From: Gemmatimonadota bacterium
GTDB taxonomy: Bacteria > Gemmatimonadota > Gemmatimonadetes > Gemmatimonadales > GWC2-71-9
NCBI GenBank assembly: GCA_003220855.1
Contig: QHTP01000168.1
Span: 1 to 22,326, forward strand
DNA: 22,326 nucleotides
Reading direction: 5' to 3'
A program made the translations under genes and the position numbers. Below, in pieces: positions 13,524 to 20,526 of this stretch. The notes under the pieces are model-generated. The model saw nothing but the letters and a program-made list of their open reading frames with translations, was not told the origin of the DNA and did not search any database. Within the stretch, counting starts at the first letter, position 1. Every line of letters begins with the position of its first letter.

Positions 13524-14780
13524 ATGGCCACCAACGTCTATATGGAAGCGCTCTCCCCCACCATGGAGGAAGGGCGCGTGGCCAAGTGGCACAAGCGGGA
13601 CGGCGACGCAGTGAAGGCGGGCGAGACGCTGGCCGAGGTGGAGACCGACAAGGCGATCATGGACCTGGTCGCCCGCGCGGATGGCGTGCTGCGCCAGGTG
13701 GCGGTGGCCGAAGGGCAGACGGTGCCGGTGGGGAGCGTCGTCGCGGTCATTGCCGCGCCCGGCGAGACGATTGGCGCGGCAGGCTCGGCTCCCCCGCCCG
13801 CACCCGCGCTTTCGGGAAAGGGGAAAGGGGAAACGGGAAACGTTGGCGTCGCTACGGCGCCTGCGGTCGCCACCGTATCTGCTGTCTCCGGCGCGGACCC
13901 GAGCCGCGTGAAGGCTTCGCCCTTAGCGAGGCGCATGGCCAAAGAAGCCGGGGTCGACCTGAAACTCGTCACCGGTTCGGGCCCGGGGGGGAGAGTCGTC
14001 AGACGCGATCTCCAGGGGGCGGCGACCGTCGCGGCCTCGCCGCCCACGTTTCCCGTTTCCCGTGTCCCGCTTCCCGAGCGCCCGGAGGGCGCATACCAAG
14101 ACGTTCCGCTCACGCAGATCCGCAAGACGATCGCGAAGCGGCTCGCGACGTCGCTCGGCCCCATCCCCCACTTCTTTCTCACCAGCGAGGTGGACATGGA
14201 GCGGGCGGCCGAGGCGCGCGAGGCCCTGAACAAGCAGCTCGGCGACCAGGGGGGGGGCAAGGTCTCGTTCAACGACATCATCATCAAGGCCACGGCGCTG
14301 GCGCTCAGCCGCCACCGCGCCTGCAACGCCTGGTTCCAAGAGGACCACATCCGCTACTGGAACGAGGTGCACATCGGCATGGCGGTGGCAGTGGAGGACG
14401 GGCTCATCACGCCCGTCATCAGGAACGCGGACGTGAAATCGCTCGCGGAGATCGGCCGGGAAGCGAAGGAGCTCGCCGACAAGGCCCGCAGCCGGAGGCT
14501 CCAGCCGAGCGAGTACACGGGAGCGACGTTCTCCGTCTCGAATCTGGGGATGTTCGACATCGATCAGTTCACCGCGGTGATCAATCCACCCGAGGCGGGG
14601 ATCATCGCCGTCGGCTCGATCGTTCAGAAACCGGTGGTGCTGGACGGTGAGGTGACGGCGCGCCGCCGCATGCGCGTCACGATGAGCTGCGACCACCGCG
14701 TGATCGACGGAGCGACGGGAGCCGCGTTTCTCCAGACCCTGAAGCAGATGCTGGAAAACCCGCTGGCGATGCTGCTGTGA
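13524..14780 (+). CDS. pdhC: Pyruvate dehydrogenase E2, dihydrolipoamide acetyltransferase
   Basis: The product is 418 residues from ATG 13524, 4 nt after the pdhB stop. Domains in order: one lipoyl domain (1 to about 80; ALSPTMEEGRVAKW, lipoyl Lys43 in ETDKA), a linker, a peripheral subunit-binding domain (about 115-155; KASPLARRMAKEAGVDL, GSGPGGRVVRRDL), a second linker, and the catalytic core (about 190-418). The core ends with the active-site DHRVIDGATG (His391, Asp395) and NPLAMLL. E2 moves the acetyl group from E1 to CoA and forms the complex core. Both linkers contain four-unit heptamer arrays in opposite orientation (13814-13841 and 14048-14075), which translate as GKGKGETGN and TFPVSRVPLP. 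They flank the subunit-binding domain exactly. Only one lipoyl domain is present. Confidence 0.95.
   Translation: MATNVYMEALSPTMEEGRVAKWHKRDGDAVKAGETLAEVETDKAIMDLVARADGVLRQVAVAEGQTVPVGSVVAVIAAPGETIGAAGSAPPPAPALSGKGKGETGNVGVATAPAVATVSAVSGADPSRVKASPLARRMAKEAGVDLKLVTGSGPGGRVVRRDLQGAATVAASPPTFPVSRVPLPERPEGAYQDVPLTQIRKTIAKRLATSLGPIPHFFLTSEVDMERAAEAREALNKQLGDQGGGKVSFNDIIIKATALALSRHRACNAWFQEDHIRYWNEVHIGMAVAVEDGLITPVIRNADVKSLAEIGREAKELADKARSRRLQPSEYTGATFSVSNLGMFDIDQFTAVINPPEAGIIAVGSIVQKPVVLDGEVTARRRMRVTMSCDHRVIDGATGAAFLQTLKQMLENPLAMLL
13814..13841 (+). repeat. Four-unit heptamer array (GGGAAAS) in the first linker of pdhC
   Basis: Units are GGGAAAG, GGGAAAG, GGGAAAC and GGGAAAC. They lie in the flexible linker between the lipoyl and subunit-binding domains. 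The inverted partner is at 14048-14075, and the same unit recurs in lipB (17161-17188). Confidence 0.85.
14048..14075 (-). repeat. Inverted four-unit heptamer array in the second linker of pdhC
   Basis: On the plus strand the units are GTTTCCC, GTTTCCC, GTGTCCC and GCTTCCC, the inverse of the array at 13814-13841. The two arms are separated by 206 bp that encode the subunit-binding domain. Confidence 0.85.
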
Positions 14781-14784
14781 ACTC

Positions 14785-14865
14785 GGAACGCGGAACGCGG
14801 AATGCGGAACAGCTGCACGAGCTCCGGCCCGCCTGCTCCGCGCTCCGCGTTCCGACTTCCGCGTT
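14785..14865. repeat. Inverted pair of four-unit heptamer arrays (GGAACGC) between pdhC and lpd
   Basis: The left arm, 14785-14812, has GGAACGC, GGAACGC, GGAATGC and GGAACAG. The right arm, 14833-14860, holds four inverted units: CTGCTCC, GCGCTCC, GCGTTCC and GACTTCC, then a partial GCGTT. Arms can pair over a loop of about 20 nt. The element fills most of the 99-bp gap between the pdhC stop and the lpd start and could lower read-through or stabilise upstream mRNA. Confidence 0.75.
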
Positions 14866-14873
14866 AGGGGAGG
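14866..14873 (+). promoter_or_regulatory. Strong Shine-Dalgarno for the TTG start of lpd
   Basis: AGGGGAGG lies 6 nt upstream of TTG 14880. It supports the rare TTG start, whose product begins MATQFDVIILGGG, as expected for this enzyme. Confidence 0.7.
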
Positions 14874-14879
14874 GGTACG

Positions 14880-16192
14880 TTGGCCACTCAATTTGACGTC
14901 ATCATCCTCGGGGGCGGCCCCGCCGGCTACGTCGCCGCCATTCGCTCGGCCCAGCTCGGCATGAGCACCGCCCTGATCGAGAAAGACAAGCTCGGCGGCG
15001 TGTGCGTGAACATCGGGTGCATCCCCACGAAGGCCTTGCTCCACTCCGCCTACATCGCCCGGCTGTTGCGGGACGCGAAAGAGTTCGGCATCGAAGCCGG
15101 CGCGGTCAAGACCGACTACGGCGTCGCGATGCAGCGCTCGCGCAAGGTGAGCGACCAGAACTCGAAGGGCGTCGAGTTCCTGATGAAGAAGAACAAAGTC
15201 ACGGTGGTGAAAGGCACGGGCGTCCTGCAGCCGGGCCGCACGGTGAAGGTCGGGAACGACACATACGAGGCGAAGAAGGCCGTGCTCATCGCGACGGGAT
15301 CGCGCGTGAAGGGCCTGCCGCAGATCGGGTTGGAGATCAACAAGACGACGGTCATTTCCTCGGACGAGGCGCTGTTCCTGGAAAAGGCACCGCCGTCGCT
15401 CGCGATCGTCGGCGCGGGAGCCGTCGGCATGGAGTTCGCCGATATCTTCAGCGCGTTCGGTACCACGGTGACGCTGATCGAAGCGCTGCCGCGGATCCTC
15501 CCGCTCGAGGACGCCGAAGCGTCGGACACGTTGGCGAAGAGCTACAAGAAGCGCGGTATCGAGGTGATCGCCGGCGCCAACGTGAAGAAGGGGACGCCCG
15601 CCAAGGATAAGGTGACCCTCGACGTCGAGGCGAACGGCGCGACGCGCAAAGTCGAGGTCGCGGCCGTGCTCATGGCGGCCGGTCGCGCGGTGAACACTGA
15701 GGACATCGGCCTGGCGAAGTGCGGCGTCCAGGTGACCGAGCGAGGCTTCATCAAGGTCGATGCCGGCCTGCAGACCACCGCACCCGGCTACTACGCCATC
15801 GGCGACGTGGCCGGGCCGCCCATGCTCGCCCACAAGGGCATGCGGGAGGGCGTCACCGTCACCGAGCTGATCGCGGGCAAGAAGCCCCACGCCATCCGCT
15901 ACGACAACGTGCCCAGCGTCACCTACTGCCACCCCGAAGTGGCGAGCATCGGGCTCACCGAGGACCAGTGCAAGGAGCGCAAGCTCGCCTACGTCGCGGG
16001 GCGGTTTCCGTTCTCGGCAAACGGCCGGGCGCGCGGAACGGGCGAGACCGAGGGGTTCGTGAAGATCCTGCGCGACAAGAGAACGAATACACGGTAGAAG
16101 AGGTCGAGCTGGCGATCCACGCGCACCCGACCTTTTCAGAGGCCGTGGCCCAGGCCGCGCTCGATTCGCTCGGCCGCGTGGTGGACATGTGA
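14880..16192 (+). pseudogene. lpd: Dihydrolipoamide dehydrogenase (E3) with internal deletion and frameshift
   Basis: From TTG 14880 the frame reads as a normal E3. It has FAD motif VIILGGGPAGYVAA, redox-active disulfide GGVCVNIGCIPTK, NAD-domain motif AIVGAGAVGMEFADIFSAFG, second FAD motif GYYAIGDVAGPPMLAHKG and the start of the interface domain (VTYCHPEVASIGLTE). After GFVKILRDK the frame stops at 16097, giving 405 residues against about 460-475 usual. The missing end is present in the next frame from 16079: ENEYTVEEVELAIHAHPTFSEA to VDM, stop 16190-16192. By comparison with E. coli Lpd about 25 codons between the two parts are absent, and the deletion length must be 1 modulo 3. The truncated product lacks the HPTxSE segment, whose His and Glu complete the partner subunit's active site. 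It is therefore predicted inactive, unless this is an assembly error. Confidence 0.85.
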
Positions 16193-16608
16193 AAGACCCC
16201 CTGGCGATCGGTCTCGGCGGCCTGGCGTGCGGCACCGGGTTCGGAGGAGGGACCATCGTGGCCGCTCTCGTCATCGTGCGGACGCTCGAGCACCACGTGA
16301 ACCCGTCCAGCACGCAAGAGAGCGCCGCCGATCCCGTCCTGGCGGGGACGCTCGCCGGCCTCGCCGTCGGCGCCACGTTCGGCTGGCACCGCAGCCGCTG
16401 GCTGGACAACGTGTGGCAGCGCGGGGTGATCGGCGTCCTGTCGGCCGTGGGCGCGCTGCTGGTGGCCTTCCTCGCCTGGCCCATCGATCATCTGCTCGGC
16501 ATCCCGGGTCTCGCCGCGTGGGGCGTGGCGAGCTTCGTGCTCGGCGGCGCGGGCAGCGCCTGGTCCGGCCGGGGAGGCCGGGACGACGCGTTGAGGGATC
16601 GAGAGTGA
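16189..16608 (+). CDS. Small polytopic membrane protein, function unknown
   Basis: The product is 139 residues from GTG 16189, which overlaps the true-frame stop of lpd (GTGA). This indicates that the lpd tail frame was once translated into this gene. Four hydrophobic segments are visible: about 4-32 (Gly-rich), 50-66 (VLAGTLAGLAVGATFGW), 79-98 (GVIGVLSAVGALLVAFLAWP) and 104-122 (GLAAWGVASFVLGGAGSAW). The C-terminus is charged (GRGGRDDALRDRE). I recognise no family. It lies between lpd and lipB and is coupled to lipB by a GTGA at its stop. Confidence 0.72.
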   Translation: MKDPLAIGLGGLACGTGFGGGTIVAALVIVRTLEHHVNPSSTQESAADPVLAGTLAGLAVGATFGWHRSRWLDNVWQRGVIGVLSAVGALLVAFLAWPIDHLLGIPGLAAWGVASFVLGGAGSAWSGRGGRDDALRDRE

Positions 16609-17297
16609 GCGGGCGCCGCGTTCGGGTGGTCGAGGCCGGCCGGATGCCCTACCACCGGGCGCTCGGCTGGCAGCGCGCACTCGCCCAGGCGCGGATCGAC
16701 GGTCGCCTGGAGGAGGACCTGCTCCTGCTGCTCGAGCACCCCCCCGTGGTCACGCTGGGCCGCACGGCCCAGGGGGCGCATGTGCTCCGCCCGGAAGGTG
16801 TAGACGTGGTCGAGGTGGAGCGCGGCGGCGCCGTGACGTTCCACGGTCCCGGCCAGCTGGTCGGGTACCCGATCTTCGACCTGCGCGGCCGCCCCTACCG
16901 GCAGGACCTCCATTGGTATCTCCGCACGCTCGAAGACGCCCTCGTCGTCGCGCTCGCGGAGCTCGGCATCCCCGCCGAGCGGCGTGCGGGCTTCACGGGC
17001 GTGTGGACGGGGGGAAAGCGCAAGATCGCGAGTATCGGGGTCCACGTGAAGCAGTGGGTCACGTGGCACGGGTTCGCTTTGAACGTCACGACCGATCTTT
17101 CCCAGTTCGAGCGGATCGTGCCGTGCGGCATTGAAGGCGTCGAGATGACGTCGGTCGAACGGGAAAGGGGAAAGGGGAAAGGGGAAACGGAGCTGTGGGA
17201 CGAGGCCGTCGTGGCCGTGATGCGCGGGTTTGAACGCGCCTTCGACGTCGAGATCACTAGCCAAGAATCGTCTTGCTGGCGTTGCGAAACTTGTTGA
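16605..17297 (+). CDS. lipB: Lipoyl (octanoyl) transferase
   Basis: The product is 230 residues from GTG 16605, in a GTGA overlap with the preceding stop. LipB moves octanoyl from acyl carrier protein to lipoyl-domain lysines, the step before LipA. Motifs are LEHPPVVTLGRTA, VERGGAVTFHGPGQLVGYPIF, KRKIASIGV with catalytic Lys140, HGFALNV, and PCGI with catalytic Cys174. The C-terminal part carries a four-unit heptamer array translated as RGKGKGE (17161-17188), placed in a loop after VEMTSV. The last residues (SCWRCETC) run 41 bp into the convergent molybdoenzyme gene and look like read-through rather than conserved sequence. With lipA it supplies the lipoyl group for PdhC. Confidence 0.93.
   Translation: MSGRRVRVVEAGRMPYHRALGWQRALAQARIDGRLEEDLLLLLEHPPVVTLGRTAQGAHVLRPEGVDVVEVERGGAVTFHGPGQLVGYPIFDLRGRPYRQDLHWYLRTLEDALVVALAELGIPAERRAGFTGVWTGGKRKIASIGVHVKQWVTWHGFALNVTTDLSQFERIVPCGIEGVEMTSVERERGKGKGETELWDEAVVAVMRGFERAFDVEITSQESSCWRCETC
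17161..17188 (+). repeat. Four-unit heptamer array (GGGAAAS) inside lipB
   Basis: Units are GGGAAAG three times and then GGGAAAC. It is the same unit and copy number as the array in the first pdhC linker, about 3.3 kb upstream, and has no inverted partner nearby. Confidence 0.85.
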
Positions 17298-17877
17298 TCT
17301 CGTGTTGTGTCAGGCCGCGACCACCGTAGCGCTCCTCCGTCCACGGGTCACCGTGCATGTGATAGCCGTTCTGCTCCCAGAAGCCGGGGATATCCTTGTC
17401 GAGTAGCTCGAACCCGCGCACCCACTTCGCGCTCTTCCAGAAATAGAGACGTGGCACCAGTAGCCGCGCTGGCCAGCCATGCTCCGGCGTCAACGGCTCA
17501 CCGGCCCATCCGAGCGCGACGAGATTGTCCGGCCGGTCCAGATCGCTCAAGGGCAGGTTGGTGGTGAAGCCCTGCTCGGCGACCACGAGGCAGAACTTCG
17601 CCGCAGCCTGCACCCCGGCCCGTGTCAAGAGCGCCTGGACCGGGACGCCCTCGAACGAATTGTCGAGGCGACTCCATCGCGTGACGCAGTGAATGTCGCA
17701 ACTGACCGTCTTGTGCGGTAACGCCACGAGCTCGGCGTAGCTGAGCGTGAACGGATGCTCCACCAGCCCGGACACCGTGAATGTCCACTTTGTGGTGTCG
17801 ACTTTGGGCACGTCCCCGTAGTGCAGCACCGGCCACTTGGTCGTTTCGACCTGTCCTGGCGGGATGCGATTCGTCAT
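17257..17877 (-). CDS. Sulfite-oxidase-like molybdopterin-binding protein
   Basis: The product is 206 residues from ATG 17877 on the minus strand. It has the oxidoreductase molybdopterin-binding fold of the YedY/sulfite oxidase superfamily. Near the N-terminus is WPVLHYGDVPKVDTTKWTFTVSGLVEHP. The molybdenum-ligand Cys is in SCDIHCVTRWSRLDN (Cys64), followed by LPLSDLDRPDNLVALGWAGEPL and GWPARLLVPRLYFWKSAKWVRG, which bind the pyranopterin in relatives. No Tat signal is visible, so it is predicted cytoplasmic, unlike YedY. The substrate is unknown. The start is supported by a TAGATT element 6 nt upstream. Its 3' end overlaps the lipB end by 41 bp on the opposite strand. Confidence 0.87.
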   Translation of the reverse strand: MTNRIPPGQVETTKWPVLHYGDVPKVDTTKWTFTVSGLVEHPFTLSYAELVALPHKTVSCDIHCVTRWSRLDNSFEGVPVQALLTRAGVQAAAKFCLVVAEQGFTTNLPLSDLDRPDNLVALGWAGEPLTPEHGWPARLLVPRLYFWKSAKWVRGFELLDKDIPGFWEQNGYHMHGDPWTEERYGGRGLTQHEINKFRNASKTILG

Positions 17878-17883
17878 CTGCCT

Positions 17884-17889
17884 AATCTA
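17884..17889 (-). promoter_or_regulatory. Putative -10 element (TAGATT) of the molybdoenzyme gene
   Basis: On the minus strand the sequence reads CGTAGATTAGGCAG followed by ATG 17877, 6 nt after the hexamer. There is no room for a Shine-Dalgarno, so a leaderless transcript is likely. Confidence 0.45.
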
Positions 17890-17896
17890 CGGTTTT

Positions 17897-17935
17897 CCGC
17901 GACGTTTCTCCGTGACGCCTCTCCGTGACGTATCT
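17897..17935 (+). repeat. Three imperfect 13-bp direct repeats between the molybdoenzyme and M20 genes
   Basis: Units are CCGCGACGTTTCT, CCGTGACGCCTCT and CCGTGACGTATCT. The CGYGACG core and its order (CGC, CGT, CGT) match the 15-bp repeats at 300-344. The last unit overlaps the M20 stop codon. Confidence 0.55.
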
Positions 17936-19274
17936 ATGCCCTGGCTCCCAGAAGCTCGTAAAATCTCCGAAACACGCGGATTCCGTCCCACAGCTGTTTG
18001 AGGTCGAGCTTCTCGTTCGGCGCATGCAGCCGGTCGTCCGGCAGCCCGATGCCCGTCAGAATCACGGGAGCACCGCCCTTCCCCAGCGCCGGCACCACGG
18101 GGATCGAGCCGCCGGCTCGCGCCGGGACGGTGCCACGACCCACCACGTCCTTGAAGGCCTGGTCGAGCAGGTGGAATGCCGGATGCGTCACCGCGACGGT
18201 CGCGGGATCCGCACCGTGCAGGAAGCGGACACTCGTCTGGACATGCTTCGGCGCGAGGCGCTTCACGGCCGCCGCGAGCTGACGCTCCACGACCTTGAGC
18301 TTCTGGTCGGGGACGAGTCGCAGACTGACCTTGGCGGTCGCCTCCGCGGGGATGACGGTCTTGGCGCCGTCGCCCGTGAACCCGCCGGTGATGCCGTGGA
18401 TCTCAAACGTGGGCAGGGCCCACAGCCGCTCCAACACGGAATAGGACTTGAGCCCAGTCAACGCCTTGGCCCGCACGCGGTGCCGAAGAAATTCGCCTTC
18501 CTTGAAGGGAAGGCGTTTCCACGTGGCGCGCTCCCGCTTGGATGGGCGTCGGACCGCCGCGTACAAGCCGGGTACGTGGATCTTGCCGTCGGGGGTCTTG
18601 AGCCGGCCGAGCAGGCGGGCCAGCTCCTCGTGCGCATTGGGCGCCGCGCCGCCGAACTCTCCGGAGTGGAGATCCGACTTGGCCGTGCGCACCGTGATCT
18701 CGGCGTAGCACAGGCCGCGCAGCGTCGTGTACACGGCGGGCCAGTGGGGCGCGATATAGGCCATGTCGGCGATGAGGACCGCGTCCGCCCGCGTGCGCTC
18801 GGGCTCGTGCCGCAGCAGCTCGAACAACACCCGGCTGCCGTATTCTTCCTCGCCTTCGATCAGGAAGCGGAAATTGATTCGAGGCCGCGTCCGGGTGCCG
18901 TTCGTCTCGATGGCCTTGAGCAGGCAGAATATCTGACCCTTGTCGTCCGCGGCGCCGCGTGCGAACAGCTTGCCGCCACGCACGGTCGGCTCGAACGGGG
19001 GCGTGGTCCACTCGTCGAGCGGGTCGGGAGGCTGCACGTCGTAGTGACCATACACGAGCAGCGTGGGTGCTCCGGGCACGTCGGGGCCGACGCCCCAGAC
19101 CACGGGATGGGTTTCGCTCGCCAGGAACTGCACGTCGTCACACCCGAGACGGCGCAGCTCGGCGGCGACCCACTCCGCCGCGGCGCGGCAGTCGGCGTCG
19201 TGCGATGGGCTGGTGGAGATCGACGGAATACGGAGGAAGTCATTGAGCTCGCGGAGGAGACGGTCGGTATCCAT
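17934..19274 (-). CDS. M20-family metallopeptidase (dipeptidase / CNDP-like)
   Basis: The product is 446 residues from ATG 19274 on the minus strand, the usual length for the family. The enzyme hydrolyses dipeptides or N-acyl amino acids with two zinc ions in the cytoplasm. Ligand motifs in order are LLVYGHYDVQPPD (His77), ARGAADDKGQ (bridging Asp110), LIEGEEEYGS (residues 139-147, with catalytic and ligand Glu), LIADM (Asp ligand) and DRLHAPNEK (His). The dimerisation domain begins around LRGLCYAEITVRTAKSDLHSGEFGG. The motif set resembles the carnosine-dipeptidase-like group rather than ArgE or DapE. A TAGATT element 8 nt before the start and an octamer repeat pair separate it from the divergent TPR gene. 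Confidence 0.93.
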   Translation of the reverse strand: MDTDRLLRELNDFLRIPSISTSPSHDADCRAAAEWVAAELRRLGCDDVQFLASETHPVVWGVGPDVPGAPTLLVYGHYDVQPPDPLDEWTTPPFEPTVRGGKLFARGAADDKGQIFCLLKAIETNGTRTRPRINFRFLIEGEEEYGSRVLFELLRHEPERTRADAVLIADMAYIAPHWPAVYTTLRGLCYAEITVRTAKSDLHSGEFGGAAPNAHEELARLLGRLKTPDGKIHVPGLYAAVRRPSKRERATWKRLPFKEGEFLRHRVRAKALTGLKSYSVLERLWALPTFEIHGITGGFTGDGAKTVIPAEATAKVSLRLVPDQKLKVVERQLAAAVKRLAPKHVQTSVRFLHGADPATVAVTHPAFHLLDQAFKDVVGRGTVPARAGGSIPVVPALGKGGAPVILTGIGLPDDRLHAPNEKLDLKQLWDGIRVFRRFYELLGARA

Positions 19275-19282
19275 GGCGCGAC

Positions 19283-19288
19283 AATCTA
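19283..19288 (-). promoter_or_regulatory. Putative -10 element (TAGATT) of the M20 gene
   Basis: On the minus strand GTCTAGATTG lies 8 nt before ATG 19274, the same ten bases and spacing as at 5700-5709. No ribosome site fits between. Confidence 0.5.
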
Positions 19289-19365
19289 GACGGGTAGACG
19301 GTCAGACGGATAGACGGGTAGCGGCGAGGGTCCCACCCGTCTACCCGTCTAGCCGTCTCGCCGTC
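19289..19365. repeat. Inverted pair of four-unit octamer arrays between divergent promoters
   Basis: The left arm, 19289-19320, has GACGGGTA, GACGGTCA, GACGGATA and GACGGGTA. The right arm, 19334-19365, has CACCCGTC, TACCCGTC, TAGCCGTC and TCGCCGTC, the inverse orientation. The spacer is 13 nt. The arms directly abut the minus-strand TAGATT and end 6 nt before the plus-strand TATATT. Confidence 0.85.
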
Positions 19366-19371
19366 TAGTCT

Positions 19372-19377
19372 TATATT
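19372..19377 (+). promoter_or_regulatory. Putative -10 element (TATATT) of the TPR gene
   Basis: TATATT lies 8 nt before ATG 19386 with no Shine-Dalgarno between. It matches the spacing of the other leaderless-type promoters in the window. Confidence 0.5.
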
Positions 19378-19385
19378 CGCACGCC

Positions 19386-20510
19386 ATGCGGACGACCGCG
19401 TCATTCGAGCTGTTTCCGGACGCACCGAGCGAGCGCGTCATGGCGCGGGCCCGCTACCTCGTACGCGAAGGACGGCTCGTCGACGCCGAGCGGGCGTACC
19501 GTGATGTGCTCGCCGAGCATCCCGAGCTGAAGGGCGGCTGGGCCGAGTGCTTCGAGCTGCTGCGCAGTCAGGGGCGGCGCGAGGATGCGCTCCGGCTCGC
19601 CGACAGCGCTCGCGCCCAGTTCGGGGACTCGGCATTCGCCCTGGCGCTCAAGGGAGCCGCGTTGATCGAGTTGGAGCGCTACCGCGAGGCGCTCGCTACG
19701 CTCGAGCAGGCGGTGGAGGCGGACCCGGACCTGGCGCTGGTCTGGCACGAGCTGGGGTACGCCGCCTTCCGACTGGGCGACCGGAACCGCGCGCTGCTGG
19801 CGCTCGATCGCGCCTTCGGGCTCGAGCCCCATACCGAGACCCTGCGCCTGCGCGGCCGGATCCTGCGGGACGCCGGTCGCTATCAGGCCGCCGAGGTCGC
19901 GTACGAAGGGGCGGCGCAGGCGGCCGAGCATCCCGAGCAGCGCGCGTCGGCCGAGCGGGAGATCGCCGCGACGCGCCGCTACGCGTTCTATGCGCCTCGT
20001 CGCCCGGACGAGCTGACGCCGGCGGAGCGCTGGTTCGCCGAGACGGGCACGGTCGTGCTCGCGTCCGACGCCGCCAGCGATGCCCCGGATGACGCGACCC
20101 TCGCGGCCGCGTTCCTCGACCTGGCGCGTGATTCGGGGTGGCGCTTCGGCCAGATCGTCGCGCTGGGCCCGGCCCTCCCCATCTGGCGCACCCTGGCGGA
20201 CGCGCTGCGCGCTCCGCTCGTCACCCGCACCGGCTTCGACCCCGGCGCCTGTCCCCTCGTCGTCGCCCAGCGCCCGCAACCCGCGGACGCCGGGTGGAGC
20301 ACCATCACCGGCGCCGTGGCAGAGCACGCCACCGGCCTCGTGTTCGTGCTCGAGCAGGCGACCGAGCCGGCCGGCGCGGGCGCCGACGTGATCGGTGTGC
20401 TCGCCGACGCCGGTGGGCGTCGCCCCCGTCAGGTCAACGCCGGCCACGCCCTGTCCGAAGCACTCCACCCGGCGAGTCGCCTGGCCGGCCGCCGCCTCAA
20501 GATCGCCTGA
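19386..20510 (+). CDS. TPR-repeat protein with an unassigned C-terminal domain
   Basis: The product is 374 residues from ATG 19386. Residues about 15-200 form several tetratricopeptide repeats, typically a protein-protein scaffold (YLVREGRLVDAERAYRDVLAEHP; ALIELERYREALATLEQAVEADP; GYAAFRLGDRNRALLALDRAFGLEP; ILRDAGRYQAAEVAYEGAAQ). The C-terminal half (about 205-374) is a different alpha/beta region that I do not recognise. It has TVVLASDAASDA, FGQIVALGPALPIWRTLADAL, CPLVVAQRPQ, a hydrophobic strand GLVFVLEQ, and a final LAGRRLKIA. There is no signal peptide. The dehydrogenase starts 16 nt later, so the two are probably cotranscribed, but no functional link can be read. Confidence 0.82.
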   Translation: MRTTASFELFPDAPSERVMARARYLVREGRLVDAERAYRDVLAEHPELKGGWAECFELLRSQGRREDALRLADSARAQFGDSAFALALKGAALIELERYREALATLEQAVEADPDLALVWHELGYAAFRLGDRNRALLALDRAFGLEPHTETLRLRGRILRDAGRYQAAEVAYEGAAQAAEHPEQRASAEREIAATRRYAFYAPRRPDELTPAERWFAETGTVVLASDAASDAPDDATLAAAFLDLARDSGWRFGQIVALGPALPIWRTLADALRAPLVTRTGFDPGACPLVVAQRPQPADAGWSTITGAVAEHATGLVFVLEQATEPAGAGADVIGVLADAGGRRPRQVNAGHALSEALHPASRLAGRRLKIA

Positions 20511-20517
20511 ATCCAGC

Positions 20518-20522
20518 GGAGG
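20518..20522 (+). promoter_or_regulatory. Shine-Dalgarno supporting the GTG start of the dehydrogenase
   Basis: GGAGG lies 4 nt before GTG 20527. The alternative ATG 20563 has no ribosome site. Confidence 0.5.
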
Positions 20523-20526
20523 TGCG

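Noticed and set aside
16079..16192. Programmed ribosomal frameshift in lpd
   Set aside because: A simple shift would restore the frame but not the roughly 25 missing codons, so a deletion is needed in any case. No slippery heptamer was seen at the junction.
13923..16484. An 853-codon open frame on the minus strand across pdhC, lpd and the membrane gene
   Set aside because: It is antisense to genes with unmistakable motifs and its translation is low-complexity Arg/His/Asp/Ala sequence, as expected from GC3-biased codons read backwards.
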